A stretch of DNA of 44,152 nt, from the NCBI GenBank assembly GCA_005883675.1, contig VBCM01000139.1:1-44152 (forward strand). Reading direction: 5' to 3'. Each line of letters begins with the position of its first letter. The stretch's first letter is position 1. The stretch comes from Betaproteobacteria bacterium (lineage in GTDB: Bacteria > Pseudomonadota > Gammaproteobacteria > Burkholderiales > SG8-39). A model generated the notes under the pieces. The model was not told the DNA's origin. It was given only the letters and a program-made list of their open reading frames with translations, and did no database searches. Below, in pieces: positions 8,868 to 17,212 of the stretch. The translations under genes were made by a program, and so were the position numbers.

Positions 8868-9589
8868 GCCTGCTCGAAGTGCGCTCGGTATCGAAGCACT
8901 TCCGCGGCCTGCGCGCCGTGCACGACGCGTCTCTCGACGTACCGCACGGCGAGATCTACGGCCTCATCGGTCCGAACGGCGCGGGAAAGACGACGACATT
9001 CAACATGATTGCCGGCGTCTACGCGCCTGATTCGGGCGAGATCCTCTTCGGTAGCGCACCGATCCACGGCCTGCGCGCGGACCAGGTGTGCGCCGCGGGC
9101 ATCGGCCGCACCTTCCAGATCGTGAAGCCCTTCGCCGGCCTCAGCGTGCTCGACAACGTCATGGTCGGCGCCTTCCTGCGCGAGCGGCAGGCGCGAGCCG
9201 CACGCGAGCTTTCCGTCCGCATACTCGAGCGCCTGGGACTTGGCGCGAAGCGCGAGCTGCCGGCGTCCTCGCTCACGCTGCCCGATCGCAAGCGCCTGGA
9301 GGTGGCACGCGCGCTCGCCACGCAGCCGAAGCTGCTCCTCCTCGACGAGGTGATGGCGGGCCTGCGGCCCACCGAGTGCGACCAGATGGTCGCGGTGTTC
9401 CGCGAGCTGAACCGCGCCGATGGCACGACCATCCTCCTCATCGAGCACGTGATGCGCGCCGTGATGGCGCTCGCGCGCCACATCTGCGTGCTCCACCACG
9501 GCGAAGTCATCGCGCGCGGTACCCCAGAACAAGTCGTGCGTAACCCGGCGGTGCTCGAGTGCTATCTCGGCGAAGAGACCGAGGTCTAA
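8864..9589 (+). CDS. livG: Branched-chain amino acid-type ABC ATPase LivG
   Basis: It starts at GTG 8864, overlapping the LivM stop by four bases (GTGA), and encodes 241 residues beginning MSLLEVRSVSKHFRGL. It has Walker A GPNGAGKTTT, Walker B LLLLDEVMAGL, the LivG-type GIGRTFQIVKPF (Q-loop) and an H-loop in IEHVM. The signature region reads LTLPDRKRLEVARALA instead of LSGGQ, a variation I associate with LivG subunits. It is a cytoplasmic ATPase subunit pairing with LivF. The stop overlaps the LivF start by one base. Confidence 0.92.
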   Translation: MSLLEVRSVSKHFRGLRAVHDASLDVPHGEIYGLIGPNGAGKTTTFNMIAGVYAPDSGEILFGSAPIHGLRADQVCAAGIGRTFQIVKPFAGLSVLDNVMVGAFLRERQARAARELSVRILERLGLGAKRELPASSLTLPDRKRLEVARALATQPKLLLLDEVMAGLRPTECDQMVAVFRELNRADGTTILLIEHVMRAVMALARHICVLHHGEVIARGTPEQVVRNPAVLECYLGEETEV

Positions 9590-10293
9590 TGCTGACGGTA
9601 CGCGACCTCGACCTCTATTACGGCGACGCGCAGGCGCTTGACCGCGTGTCGCTCGAGGTACCGAAAGGCGCCATCGTCGCCATCGTCGGCGCGAACGGCG
9701 CCGGCAAGTCGTCGCTGATCCGCACGATCGCCGGCATCGAGGTGCCGCGCTCAGGCTCCATCACCTTCAACGGCGAGCCGATCGCGGGCTTGAGCTCGCA
9801 CGTGATCTGCGACCGCGGCATCGGCCAGGTCGCCGAAGGCCGCCAAGTGTTTCCGTCGCTCACCGTGCTCGAAAACCTGGAGATGGGCGCGATGATCCCG
9901 CGCGCGCGCAAGGAGGCGAAGCGGCGCCTGGAGGAAGTGTTCGCGCTCTTTGCGCGGCTGAAAGAGCGCCGCTCGCAGCTCGCGGGCACGATGTCGGGCG
10001 GCGAGCAGCAGATGCTCGCCATCGGCCGCTGCCTGATGGGCGCGCCGGAGCTCATCATGTTCGACGAGCCGTCGCTCGGCCTCGCGCCGCTCGTCGTGCA
10101 GGAAGTGCTGCGCACCATCCACCTGCTGAACGGTCGCGGCATGACGATCCTGCTCGTCGAGCAGAACGTCGCCGTCTCGCTCAAGATCTCGAGCCGCGCC
10201 TACGTGCTCGAGAACGGCCGCATCGTCATGAGCGGCACGGGCGGCGAACTGCTGCACAATGACCGCGTGCGCCAGGCATACCTGGGGCTATGA
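9589..10293 (+). CDS. livF: Branched-chain amino acid-type ABC ATPase LivF
   Basis: The ATG at 9589 shares a base with the LivG stop (TAATG). The 234-residue protein has Walker A GANGAGKSS, the LivF-typical VAEGRQVFPSLTVLENL, an ABC signature MSGGEQQMLAIGR, Walker B LIMFDEPSLGLAP and an H-loop-region EQN in LLVEQNVAV. It completes the five-gene importer. A REP-like element follows the stop codon within two bases, so the operon most likely ends here. Confidence 0.94.
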   Translation: MLTVRDLDLYYGDAQALDRVSLEVPKGAIVAIVGANGAGKSSLIRTIAGIEVPRSGSITFNGEPIAGLSSHVICDRGIGQVAEGRQVFPSLTVLENLEMGAMIPRARKEAKRRLEEVFALFARLKERRSQLAGTMSGGEQQMLAIGRCLMGAPELIMFDEPSLGLAPLVVQEVLRTIHLLNGRGMTILLVEQNVAVSLKISSRAYVLENGRIVMSGTGGELLHNDRVRQAYLGL

Positions 10294-10294
10294 G

Positions 10295-10320
10295 CAATTC
10301 GGGGTCAGGGCAATAATTCG
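10295..10320 (+). repeat. REP-like element between livF and the M20 peptidase gene
   Basis: The sequence AATTCGGGGTCAGGG continues with CAATAATTCG. It shares AATTCGGGG(A/T)CAGG and a terminal TAATTC with the left arm at 15614, and the GGGGTCAG core with the element at 7958. It begins two bases after the livF stop and ends four bases before the peptidase ATG, so it occupies essentially the whole intergenic gap. Confidence 0.6.
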
Positions 10321-10324
10321 CTGC

Positions 10325-11713
10325 ATGCGCTCCTCTCTCGCCCTGTTGCTCGCCCCGCTAATCGCGACCGCCCAGCCGCTCGCACCGCACCAGCGTCTCG
10401 CCTACGACATATATAAGGAGCTCGTGGAGATCAACACGGTCACCACCACGGGCGACACGGCGAAGGCCGCCGAGGCGATGGGCTCGCGGCTGCGCGCGGC
10501 CGGCTTTGCCGCCGACGAGGTGCGCGTGTTCACGCCCGCGCCGCGCAAGGGAAACCTGGTCGCCCGGCTGCGCGGCACGGGCGCAAAGAAGCCGATCCTG
10601 CTGCTCGCGCACATCGACGTCGTCGAGGCAAAGCGCGAGGACTGGTCGATGGACCCGTTCAAGCTCGAGGAAAAGGACGGCTACTTCTACGGCCGCGGCA
10701 CGGGCGACGACAAGTTCATGGCGGCGGCGTTCATCGCCAACCTGATCCGCTACCGGCAGGAAGGCTATCGCCCCGAGCGCGACATCATCGTCGCGCTCTC
10801 GACCGACGAGGAGATCGGCGACGCGAACGGCCTCGGCATCCGCTGGCTGATCGCGAACCAGCGCAATCTCATCGACGCGGAGTTCGCGCTGAACGAAGGC
10901 GCGGGCGTCGGCCTGAAGAACGGCAAGCCGATCCGCAACGGCGTGCAGACCTCCGAAAAGAACTACGTTGACTACAGCCTCGAAGTGAAGAACGCCGGCG
11001 GCCACAGCTCGCTGCCGCGCAAGGACAACGCCATCTACCGGCTCGCCGAGGGCCTGGCGCGCCTTGGCAAGTACGATTTCCCGATAAGGCTCGACGAGAC
11101 GACGCGCGCCTGGTTCGCGCGCGCCGCGCCGTTCGAGGAGCCGCAGACCGCCGCGGACATGAAAGCGCTCGCCGCGGGCCGCGCCGACGCCGCGGCAATC
11201 GCCCGGCTCTCGGCGAAGCCGCCTTACAACGCGCAGATGCGCACCACGTGCGTCGCCACCATGCTGAGCGGCGGCCACGCGCCAAACGCGCTGCCGCAGC
11301 TCGCTCGCGCCAACGTCAACTGTCGCGTGCTGCCCGGCGAGCCGATCGCCGAGGTGACCGCGACATTGAAGCGCGTGCTTGCCGACGACGCGATCGAAGT
11401 GAAGCTCGCCGGCGACTTCGGTTCCGCGGGACCTTCGCCGCTGCGGCCCGACATCCTGCAGCCGATCGAGAAGCTCACAGCGCAGTTCTGGCCCGGCATT
11501 CCCGTGATCCCGACGATGAGCACCGGCGCCACCGACAGCCGCTTCCTGCGCGCGATCGGCATCCCGGCTTACGGCCATTCGGGCCTCGCCGGCGACATCG
11601 ACGACAACCGCGCCCACGGGCGCGACGAGCGCGTGCCCGTGAAGTCGTTCTACGACGGCCTCGAATATCTGTACCAGCTGGTAAAGATGCTCTCCGGCCC
11701 GAGCGCGCCATGA
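10325..11713 (+). CDS. Secreted M20 family metallopeptidase
   Basis: The start at 10325 gives a signal peptide MRSSLALLLAPLIATAQP; the open frame upstream is only REP sequence. The 462-residue protein has the M20 zinc and catalytic motifs LLLAHIDVV, GRGTGDDKF and STDEEIGD, the dimerisation-domain stretch NAGGHSSLPRKDN, and the C-terminal RAHGRDERVPV. It would remove residues from peptides or amides in the periplasm. The gene looks intact. It overlaps the following lipoprotein gene by four bases (ATGA), so 10325-13291 is probably one transcript. Confidence 0.9.
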   Translation: MRSSLALLLAPLIATAQPLAPHQRLAYDIYKELVEINTVTTTGDTAKAAEAMGSRLRAAGFAADEVRVFTPAPRKGNLVARLRGTGAKKPILLLAHIDVVEAKREDWSMDPFKLEEKDGYFYGRGTGDDKFMAAAFIANLIRYRQEGYRPERDIIVALSTDEEIGDANGLGIRWLIANQRNLIDAEFALNEGAGVGLKNGKPIRNGVQTSEKNYVDYSLEVKNAGGHSSLPRKDNAIYRLAEGLARLGKYDFPIRLDETTRAWFARAAPFEEPQTAADMKALAAGRADAAAIARLSAKPPYNAQMRTTCVATMLSGGHAPNALPQLARANVNCRVLPGEPIAEVTATLKRVLADDAIEVKLAGDFGSAGPSPLRPDILQPIEKLTAQFWPGIPVIPTMSTGATDSRFLRAIGIPAYGHSGLAGDIDDNRAHGRDERVPVKSFYDGLEYLYQLVKMLSGPSAP

Positions 11714-12027
11714 TCGATCGCCGGGCGCGCCGCGCGACACTCGCGTGCGTTGCGGCGCTCCTTGCCGGCTGCGTGTACGTGCCGTTCACCACTGTGATGT
11801 ACGACCAGGACTGCCACATCGAGGCACGCCACATGGCGATGCAGCCGGTGCAGATCGGCGGGCTCGGTCACTGTCAGGGACAGGGCTGCGCCGAGCTCCT
11901 CGTCGCCGCGGGCGCGGTAGCGGCAGCGAGCGCGGTGGTGTCCGGCAGCATCGTCATCACCGGGAACGTCGTCTACTGGTTCGAGAAGCAGGGACGCTGC
12001 CTCGCGCAGCCGGGCGCAGGCGCGTAA
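11710..12027 (+). CDS. Small lipoprotein of unknown function
   Basis: The 105-residue product starts MIDRRARRATLACVAALLAG and has a lipobox LLAGC, so it is a probable lipoprotein. After the lipidated Cys come VYVPFTTVMYDQDCHIEA, several further cysteines (CHIEA, GHCQGQGCAEL) and a hydrophobic Ala/Val-rich stretch, then NVVYWFEKQGRC. The even number of cysteines suggests periplasmic disulfides. I do not recognise the family. It overlaps its neighbours on both sides (ATGA upstream, TAATG downstream). Confidence 0.75.
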   Translation: MIDRRARRATLACVAALLAGCVYVPFTTVMYDQDCHIEARHMAMQPVQIGGLGHCQGQGCAELLVAAGAVAAASAVVSGSIVITGNVVYWFEKQGRCLAQPGAGA

Positions 12028-12338
12028 TGCTCGAGCGCCGCACGCTCGCCATCCTCGGCGCGCTCGTGGCAGCGTACTTCCTCCTTGCGGCTCCGGCCTA
12101 TGTCGGACCGGTGGCGCTCCGTGAATACGGCGCGGTCGTGGTGATGCCTGTCATCCTTTCGCTTTACCTCTTCCATCGCCTCGGCGTTCCGGGTCTGCTG
12201 GAGAACGATGGCCTCTGCGGCTGGGGCTGGTGCGGGCCGACGGCGTTCGGGCTCGTTTTCCTCGCGCTCTTCTGGCTCGCCGTCGCCTGGCTTGCGGCCT
12301 GGGGATTCGCGCGGCTGCTGGCGCGCTGGCGACGATGA
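12027..12338 (+). CDS. Small membrane protein of unknown function
   Basis: This 103-residue product begins MLERRTLAILGALVAAYFLL. It has three hydrophobic segments (about residues 7-30, 38-50 and 70-95) with a Cys-Gly-Trp-rich loop NDGLCGWGWCGP between the second and third. No family is recognised. The start overlaps the preceding lipoprotein stop by one base and its stop overlaps the next ATG by four, so translation of the four genes is likely coupled. Confidence 0.72.
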   Translation: MLERRTLAILGALVAAYFLLAAPAYVGPVALREYGAVVVMPVILSLYLFHRLGVPGLLENDGLCGWGWCGPTAFGLVFLALFWLAVAWLAAWGFARLLARWRR

Positions 12339-13291
12339 TCCGCGCGGCGATCGTCGGCATCGGCGGCTGGGGCCGCAACCTCGTCGCCGCGGTGCAGGGC
12401 AGGAGCGAGCAGATCCGCTTCGTCGCCGGCGCGACGCGCACGCCGGAGAAGGCCGCGGACTTCTGCCGGCAGCACGGCATCTCGCTCGCCGCGAGCTACG
12501 ACGAGCTGCTCGCCGATCGCGCCATCGACGCGGTGGTGCTCGCCACGCCGCATTCGCAGCACTGCGAGCAGATCATCGCCGCCGCGCGCGCCGGGAAGCA
12601 CGTGTTCGTCGAGAAGCCGCTCGGCCTCGTCGCCGTGGGCTACAACTGGCGCTTCCAGCCCGCGCTCGTCGAGGCAAGACGCATGCTCGAGGACGCACGG
12701 CTCGGGAAGCTCCTGCACATCGAGGGCAACTTCTGCGGCCCGAGCGCCTACCGCTTCGCGCGTGAGCACTGGCGGCACGACCCGGCCGAGGTGCCCGCCG
12801 GCGGCATGACCGGCCGCGGCGTGCATGTCGTCGATGCGATGCTCTATCTCGCCGGCAGCCCCATCGGCTCGGTGTTCGCGCAAAGCGATCGCCTGGTGCA
12901 CGACTTCGGCGTGGATGACACCACCTCGGTGCTCTTCCGCCTCCGCTCGGGCGCCACGGCCTATCTCGGCACGGTCATCGCCACCGCCGAGACGTGGCGG
13001 CTGCAAATATTCGGCTCCAAGGGCTGGGTGCAGGTGGGCGACGTCGAGCATCTGCACACGTGGGAGCTGCAGCGCTGCTTCATCGACCCGCAAGACGTGA
13101 CGCGCAAGCAACGCCCCGAGCTCGTCACCTTCCCCAAGACGAGCACCGAGCGCGCCGAGCTTGAGCATTTTGCAAAGGCCGCGGCTGCGCGCCGGCCGCT
13201 CGCCGTTCCCGGCGGCGATGAAGTGCACAATGTCGCCGTGCTCGAAGCCATCGTGCGCTCGGCGCGCGAGGGCGCCCGCATTCACCTTTGA
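12335..13291 (+). CDS. Gfo/Idh/MocA family oxidoreductase with an in-frame gap in the NAD domain
   Basis: The 318-residue product starts MIRAAIVGIGGWGRN, an NAD(P)-binding GxGGxG-type loop. It has ATPHSQHCEQI, the family Glu-Lys-Pro at residues 93-95 (VFVEKPLG), GYNWRFQP, and GRGVHVVDAMLYL in the second domain. In homologues as I know them about 20 residues (a helix and the next strand's start) separate EKPL from VGYNWRF. Here the text runs EKPLGLVAVGYNWRF directly, so roughly 20 codons appear to be missing near 12626-12634 without loss of frame. The reaction would be NAD-dependent oxidation of a sugar or cyclitol-like substrate. Whether the shortened protein folds is doubtful. Confidence 0.85.
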   Translation: MIRAAIVGIGGWGRNLVAAVQGRSEQIRFVAGATRTPEKAADFCRQHGISLAASYDELLADRAIDAVVLATPHSQHCEQIIAAARAGKHVFVEKPLGLVAVGYNWRFQPALVEARRMLEDARLGKLLHIEGNFCGPSAYRFAREHWRHDPAEVPAGGMTGRGVHVVDAMLYLAGSPIGSVFAQSDRLVHDFGVDDTTSVLFRLRSGATAYLGTVIATAETWRLQIFGSKGWVQVGDVEHLHTWELQRCFIDPQDVTRKQRPELVTFPKTSTERAELEHFAKAAAARRPLAVPGGDEVHNVAVLEAIVRSAREGARIHL

Positions 13292-13303
13292 GAGGAGGCA
13301 GGC

Positions 13304-13774
13304 ATGCGCGCCATACCAACGCTGGTTCTTCTAGCCGTGTTCGCGGCAACCGACGCGACCGCGCAGAGCGCTAAGCAGCTCATCGGCACTTGGCGGCTCG
13401 TGGAGATCAAGGGCGGTGACGGCAAGATGGATCCGAACCGCGGTGCGCGCCCGAGCGGACTCATCTACTACGACGCGCACGGCAACATGGCGGCGCAGAT
13501 CATGCCCGACCGGCCGCGCGCGAAATACGCGGCCGCCCAGCCTACGCCGGAGGAAGCGAAGGCGGCAATCACCGGCTATACCGCCTACTTCGGCACCTAC
13601 ACGGTCGACGAGAAGGCGCGCACCGTCACGCATCATCGCAAAGCGAACCTCAATCCCGGCGGCATCGCTACCGTCGTGCGCCGCTACGAGTTCGTCACCC
13701 CGGACCGGATCATCCTGCGCCCGGTGGAGAACCAAAACCAGCTCACATGGGAGCGCGTCAAGTCGCAGCTCTGA
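13304..13774 (+). CDS. Secreted lipocalin-like domain protein
   Basis: A good ribosome site (GAGAGGAGG) precedes ATG 13304. The 156-residue product has a signal peptide MRAIPTLVLLAVFAATDATA and a domain opening with LIGTWRLVEIKGGDGK. It continues with PSGLIYYDAHGNMAAQIMP, TAYFGTYTVDE, HHRKANLNP and LTWERV. This matches the lipocalin-like (Lipocalin_5) domain, small periplasmic beta-barrels of unknown ligand. It lies 5 bp upstream of the Bug gene and may be co-transcribed with it. Confidence 0.85.
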   Translation: MRAIPTLVLLAVFAATDATAQSAKQLIGTWRLVEIKGGDGKMDPNRGARPSGLIYYDAHGNMAAQIMPDRPRAKYAAAQPTPEEAKAAITGYTAYFGTYTVDEKARTVTHHRKANLNPGGIATVVRRYEFVTPDRIILRPVENQNQLTWERVKSQL

Positions 13775-13779
13775 GCCGT

Positions 13780-14730
13780 ATGCACCGCTCGCTCGTCCTC
13801 CTGCTCGCGCTCGCCGCGCCGGCCCTGTATGCGCAGCCCTGGCCCGCCAAGCCGATCCACGTCGTCGTGCCCTCGCCGCCGGGCGGGCCGCCGGATCTCA
13901 TCATCCGCATGCTCGCGCCCAAGATGAGCTTCGGCCAGCCGCTGGTGATCGAGAACCGCGCCGGCGCCGGCGGCATCGTCGGCACGGCCTATGTCGCGAA
14001 GACGCCGGCCGATGGCTACACCTGGCTCTTCACGACCGCTTCGCACGTCAATACGCCACCGTTCAACGACAACGTGCCGTTCGACCCGGTGCGCGATTTC
14101 ACGCACGTGACGCTCGCCGCGCAGAACTACGGCCAGGCGCTGATCGTGCCGCCGGCGGCGCCCTACCAGAGCGTGCAGGAGCTCATCGCCCATGCGCGCG
14201 CGCATCCGGGCAAGCTCAACTACGGCTCGGCCGGCATCGGCACGGCGAGCCACATTCCGGCCGAGCTGATGAAATCGATGGCGGGCGTCGACCTCGTCGG
14301 TGTGCAGTACAAAGGCGTTGCGGAGGTGATGACCGACGTCCTCACCGGCCGCATCGACCTCTTCTTCGTCGGCACGCAGATCGCCGCACAGCAGGCGCAC
14401 GCCGGCAAAGTGCGCGTGCTCGCGCTCACCGGCGCGAAGCGCTGGAAGGGCCTCCCCGACGTACCGACGATGCAGGAAGCGGGCTTCGAGGGCTATAACC
14501 TCATCAACTGGTTCGGCCTGTGGCTGCCGGCAGGCGCGGCGCCCGACATCGTGAAGCGCATCCACGCCGAAGTGCGCAACGCCCTCGCCGATCCGGACGT
14601 CAAGCAGCAGTTCGACGCCCAAGGGCTCGAGGGCGTCGGCATGCCGCCGGCGCAATTTACCGAGTTCGTGGAGAAGGAAGCGCGGTTCATCAACGAGCTC
14701 GCGCGCAAGATCAAGGCAGGCACCCGATGA
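13780..14730 (+). CDS. Bug/TctC family tripartite tricarboxylate transporter substrate-binding protein
   Basis: The ATG at 13780 gives a signal peptide (MHRSLVLLLALAAPALYA) followed by QPWPAKPIHVVVPSPPGG, the hallmark N-terminus of Bug proteins. IENRAGAGGIVGTAYVAKTPADG and the later VPYKG-like VQYKG and VPTMQEAG are also typical. The 316-residue length is normal. These periplasmic proteins bind small carboxylates with high affinity. No TctA/TctB membrane partner is present, so it is an orphan. It overlaps the deacetylase gene by four bases (ATGA). Confidence 0.93.
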   Translation: MHRSLVLLLALAAPALYAQPWPAKPIHVVVPSPPGGPPDLIIRMLAPKMSFGQPLVIENRAGAGGIVGTAYVAKTPADGYTWLFTTASHVNTPPFNDNVPFDPVRDFTHVTLAAQNYGQALIVPPAAPYQSVQELIAHARAHPGKLNYGSAGIGTASHIPAELMKSMAGVDLVGVQYKGVAEVMTDVLTGRIDLFFVGTQIAAQQAHAGKVRVLALTGAKRWKGLPDVPTMQEAGFEGYNLINWFGLWLPAGAAPDIVKRIHAEVRNALADPDVKQQFDAQGLEGVGMPPAQFTEFVEKEARFINELARKIKAGTR

Positions 14731-15635
14731 AGAACGAACGCGATCTTCAGCCCTGGCAGTGGAAGGAAGAGCAATGGCGGCGTCTCGTCGGCCGCGTGCG
14801 CGCCGGGCGCGCGCTGCGGCCGGCGGCCTGGCAGGGCGGCGCGCGCTGCGCCGTGGCGCTCTCCTTCGACTCCGACCACGAGACGAACGAGCTGCGCGAC
14901 GGCGGCCAGTCGATCGGGCGGCTCTCCCAGGGCCAGTACGGCGCTCGCCAGGGCGTGCCGCGCATCCTCGAGATCCTCGCGCGCGCGAGCGTCAAGGCGA
15001 GCTTCTTTGTCCCGGCGGTGACGGCGCTCCTCTATCCGGACGAGCAGCGCCGCGTGATCGCCGAAGGCCATGAGATCGGCATCCACGGCTGGATCCACGA
15101 GCGCAACTCGGAATTGCCCGCTGAGGCAGAGCGCGAGCTGCAGATGCGCTCGGCCGACACACTGGAAAAACTCTGCGGCGTGCGACCGGTCGGCATCCGC
15201 ACGCCATCGTGGGACTTCAGCCCGCAGACGCTCGGCATCACCAAGGAGATGGGCCTCCTCTACGACTCGTCGCTCATGGCGGACGTCGATTGCTACGAGC
15301 TCGAGATGGATGGCAAGCCGAGCGGCGTGGTCGAGCTGCCGGTCGAATGGATCCGCGACGACGCGGTCTACTTCAACATGAACCGCTTCGCGGCGCTCAG
15401 GCCCTACACGCCGCCGGCGGACGTCTACGACATCTTCAAGCGCGAGTTCGACGCCGCGTACCGCGAAGGCGGCATCTTCCAGCTCACCATGCATCCGCAC
15501 GTCACCGGCTATCGCTCGCGCATCTGGATCCTCGAGGAGCTGATCCGCCACATCCGCGGCCACGAGCGCGTCTGGTTCGCCACGCACGCCGACATCGTGC
15601 GCTACGCCAAGGCGAATTCGGGGACAGGTCCGTAA
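14727..15635 (+). CDS. Polysaccharide deacetylase (NodB homology) family protein
   Basis: The 302-residue cytoplasmic protein has the NodB motif 1 region ALSFDSDHE, with the metal-binding Asp pair, and motif 2 HEIGIHGWIHE. It also has GIRTPSWDFSP for motif 3, and FQLTMHPHVTGYRSR with the late catalytic His. This subgroup lacks a signal peptide and may act on small amide or imidase-type substrates, as in the PuuE-like group, rather than on polysaccharide. It is coupled to the Bug gene. The last residues NSGTGP and the stop lie in a REP-like repeat, so the native C-terminus may have been altered. Confidence 0.87.
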   Translation: MKNERDLQPWQWKEEQWRRLVGRVRAGRALRPAAWQGGARCAVALSFDSDHETNELRDGGQSIGRLSQGQYGARQGVPRILEILARASVKASFFVPAVTALLYPDEQRRVIAEGHEIGIHGWIHERNSELPAEAERELQMRSADTLEKLCGVRPVGIRTPSWDFSPQTLGITKEMGLLYDSSLMADVDCYELEMDGKPSGVVELPVEWIRDDAVYFNMNRFAALRPYTPPADVYDIFKREFDAAYREGGIFQLTMHPHVTGYRSRIWILEELIRHIRGHERVWFATHADIVRYAKANSGTGP

Positions 15636-15709
15636 TTCTGTTGCAAGGATCGAACTAGCCGCGCCTCGAGGATAAAGCTTTCACGAAAATTACGGACCCG
15701 TCCCCGATT
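15614..15709. repeat. Paired inverted REP-like elements (BIME-like)
   Basis: The left arm at 15614-15640 reads GAATTCGGGGACAGGTCCGT followed by AATTCTG. The right arm at 15686-15709 is its near-perfect inverse, AAAATTACGGACCCGTCCCC followed by GATT. About 45 bp lie between them. Each arm can form its own partial palindrome and the two can pair with each other into a long hairpin. The deacetylase stop codon lies in the left arm and the putative TTG start of the next gene is formed by the end of the right arm. Confidence 0.75.
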
Positions 15710-17169
15710 TGAACGACAACTTCTCTGATACGCAGCTCGTGCGCAAGCGCGTCGTCGCGACGCGCGCCGGCGTGGTGGCGGCGCAGCACAAGCGCGCGGC
15801 GCAGGTCGGCGCCGAGATCCTGGCGGCGGGCGGCGACGCGATCGACGCCGCGGTAGCGACGTCCTTTGCGCTCGGCGTGGTCGAGCCGTGGATGAGCGGC
15901 ATCGCCGCCGGCGGCGCGATGGTGATCTGGCGCGCGGCTCAGGAGAAGGCGTACGTCGTCGACTACGGCATGCGCTCGCCCGCAGCGCTGAACCCCGCTG
16001 ACTATCCGGTGGTCGGCGGCCGCGATCCCGAGCTCTTCTCCTGGCCACGCGTGCAGGACGACCGCAATGTGCAGGGCGCCACCGCCGTCGCCGTGCCCGG
16101 CGTCGTCGCCGGCATGGAGCTCGCGCACCAGCGCTATGGCCGCCTGCCCTGGCGACGGGTGGTCGCGCCGGCCGTGCGCCTTGCGCGCGAAGGGATGCTC
16201 CTCGACTGGTACGCGGGCCTGCTCATCGCCTCCACCGCGCGGCCGCTCTCGCTGGATCCGGACGCGGCGGCCATGTTTCTGGAAGACGGCAAATGGCCGC
16301 CGCTCTCAGGCTGGACCTCGATCGGCGCCGCGATTGTGAAGGACGTGCGCGACAAGGGCGGCTGCCTCTCGCTCGAAGACCTGGCGTCGTACCGCGCGCA
16401 GCTTGGCGCGCCGCTGGAGGTGCGCTACCGCGGCGCCCACATCCACGCGGCGCCCGAGATGACCGGCGGGCCGATGCTGGCAGAGTGCCTGCATGATCTC
16501 GCGCGAGTGGCGAGGCCGCGCTATGCCGACTACGCGCGCGCGCTCGCGCGGCACTGGCGCCAGCGCTTGCAGACCGCCGGCGACCGCGAGAGCTGCACCA
16601 CGCACTTCAGCATCGTCGACCGCGCCGGCAACCTATGCGCGGTGACGCAGACGCTGCTCTCCATCTTCGGCGCGCGCATCGTGTCCCCGTCGACCGGCGT
16701 GCTGCTCAATAACGGCATCATGTGGTTCGATCCGGAGCCGGGGAAGCCCAATTCGCTCGCGCCGGGGAAGCGCTGCCTCGGCAACTACTGTCCGGTCGTG
16801 GGCGAGACAGCCAAAGGCGAGCGCTTCGCCCTCGGCGCCGCCGGCGGCCGCAAGATCGTCGGCGCCGTGCTGCAGCTCATCTCGTTCCTCATCGACTACG
16901 GGCTCACGCTCGAGGACGCGTTCCACCGCCCGCGCATGGACATGAGCGGCGGCGAGTGCGTGATCGCCGACCCGGCGCTCGCGGCAGAGGACCTGCGCGC
17001 GCTCGAGGCGGCATTCCCGGTGAGCACGGCGCGCCGCGGCGTGTATCCGGATGCGTTCGCGCGGCCCTGCGGCGTGCTGCGCTCGGGCGAGCTCAACATG
17101 GGCTGCACCGAGTTCACCCAGCCGTGGGCCGATGTGGCACTCGAGGAATTGGCCGGGGCCGTGAAGTAG
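15709..17169 (+). CDS. Gamma-glutamyltransferase (Ntn-hydrolase) family protein with an in-frame gap
   Basis: The best start is TTG 15709, formed by the edge of a REP arm; a later start is possible. The product of about 486 residues has the GGT core GGDAIDAAVATSFALGVVEP, GIAAGGAMVIW and the processing/nucleophile site CTTHFSIVDRAGN with Thr297. It also has LLNNGIMWFDPEPGKPN and GAAGGRKI. In relatives roughly 25-30 residues separate SGWTS from the helix ending IVKDV; here the text reads GWTSIGAAIVKDV near 16318-16340, so a block of the large subunit seems to be missing in frame. No signal peptide is seen. The enzyme would hydrolyse or transfer gamma-glutamyl or related acyl groups. Confidence 0.83.
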   Translation: MNDNFSDTQLVRKRVVATRAGVVAAQHKRAAQVGAEILAAGGDAIDAAVATSFALGVVEPWMSGIAAGGAMVIWRAAQEKAYVVDYGMRSPAALNPADYPVVGGRDPELFSWPRVQDDRNVQGATAVAVPGVVAGMELAHQRYGRLPWRRVVAPAVRLAREGMLLDWYAGLLIASTARPLSLDPDAAAMFLEDGKWPPLSGWTSIGAAIVKDVRDKGGCLSLEDLASYRAQLGAPLEVRYRGAHIHAAPEMTGGPMLAECLHDLARVARPRYADYARALARHWRQRLQTAGDRESCTTHFSIVDRAGNLCAVTQTLLSIFGARIVSPSTGVLLNNGIMWFDPEPGKPNSLAPGKRCLGNYCPVVGETAKGERFALGAAGGRKIVGAVLQLISFLIDYGLTLEDAFHRPRMDMSGGECVIADPALAAEDLRALEAAFPVSTARRGVYPDAFARPCGVLRSGELNMGCTEFTQPWADVALEELAGAVK

Positions 17170-17212
17170 TGACGCGCAGGAATGCGCCGTTCAGGCGCAC
17201 CTTACGCCGCGC

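Noticed and set aside
7952-9589. A single long open frame that would fuse the LivM N-terminus to LivG.
   Set aside because: Between about 8433 and 8863 the frame gives Arg-rich nonsense while LivM continues in another frame. The fusion is a by-product of the frameshift; LivG has its own GTG start at 8864.
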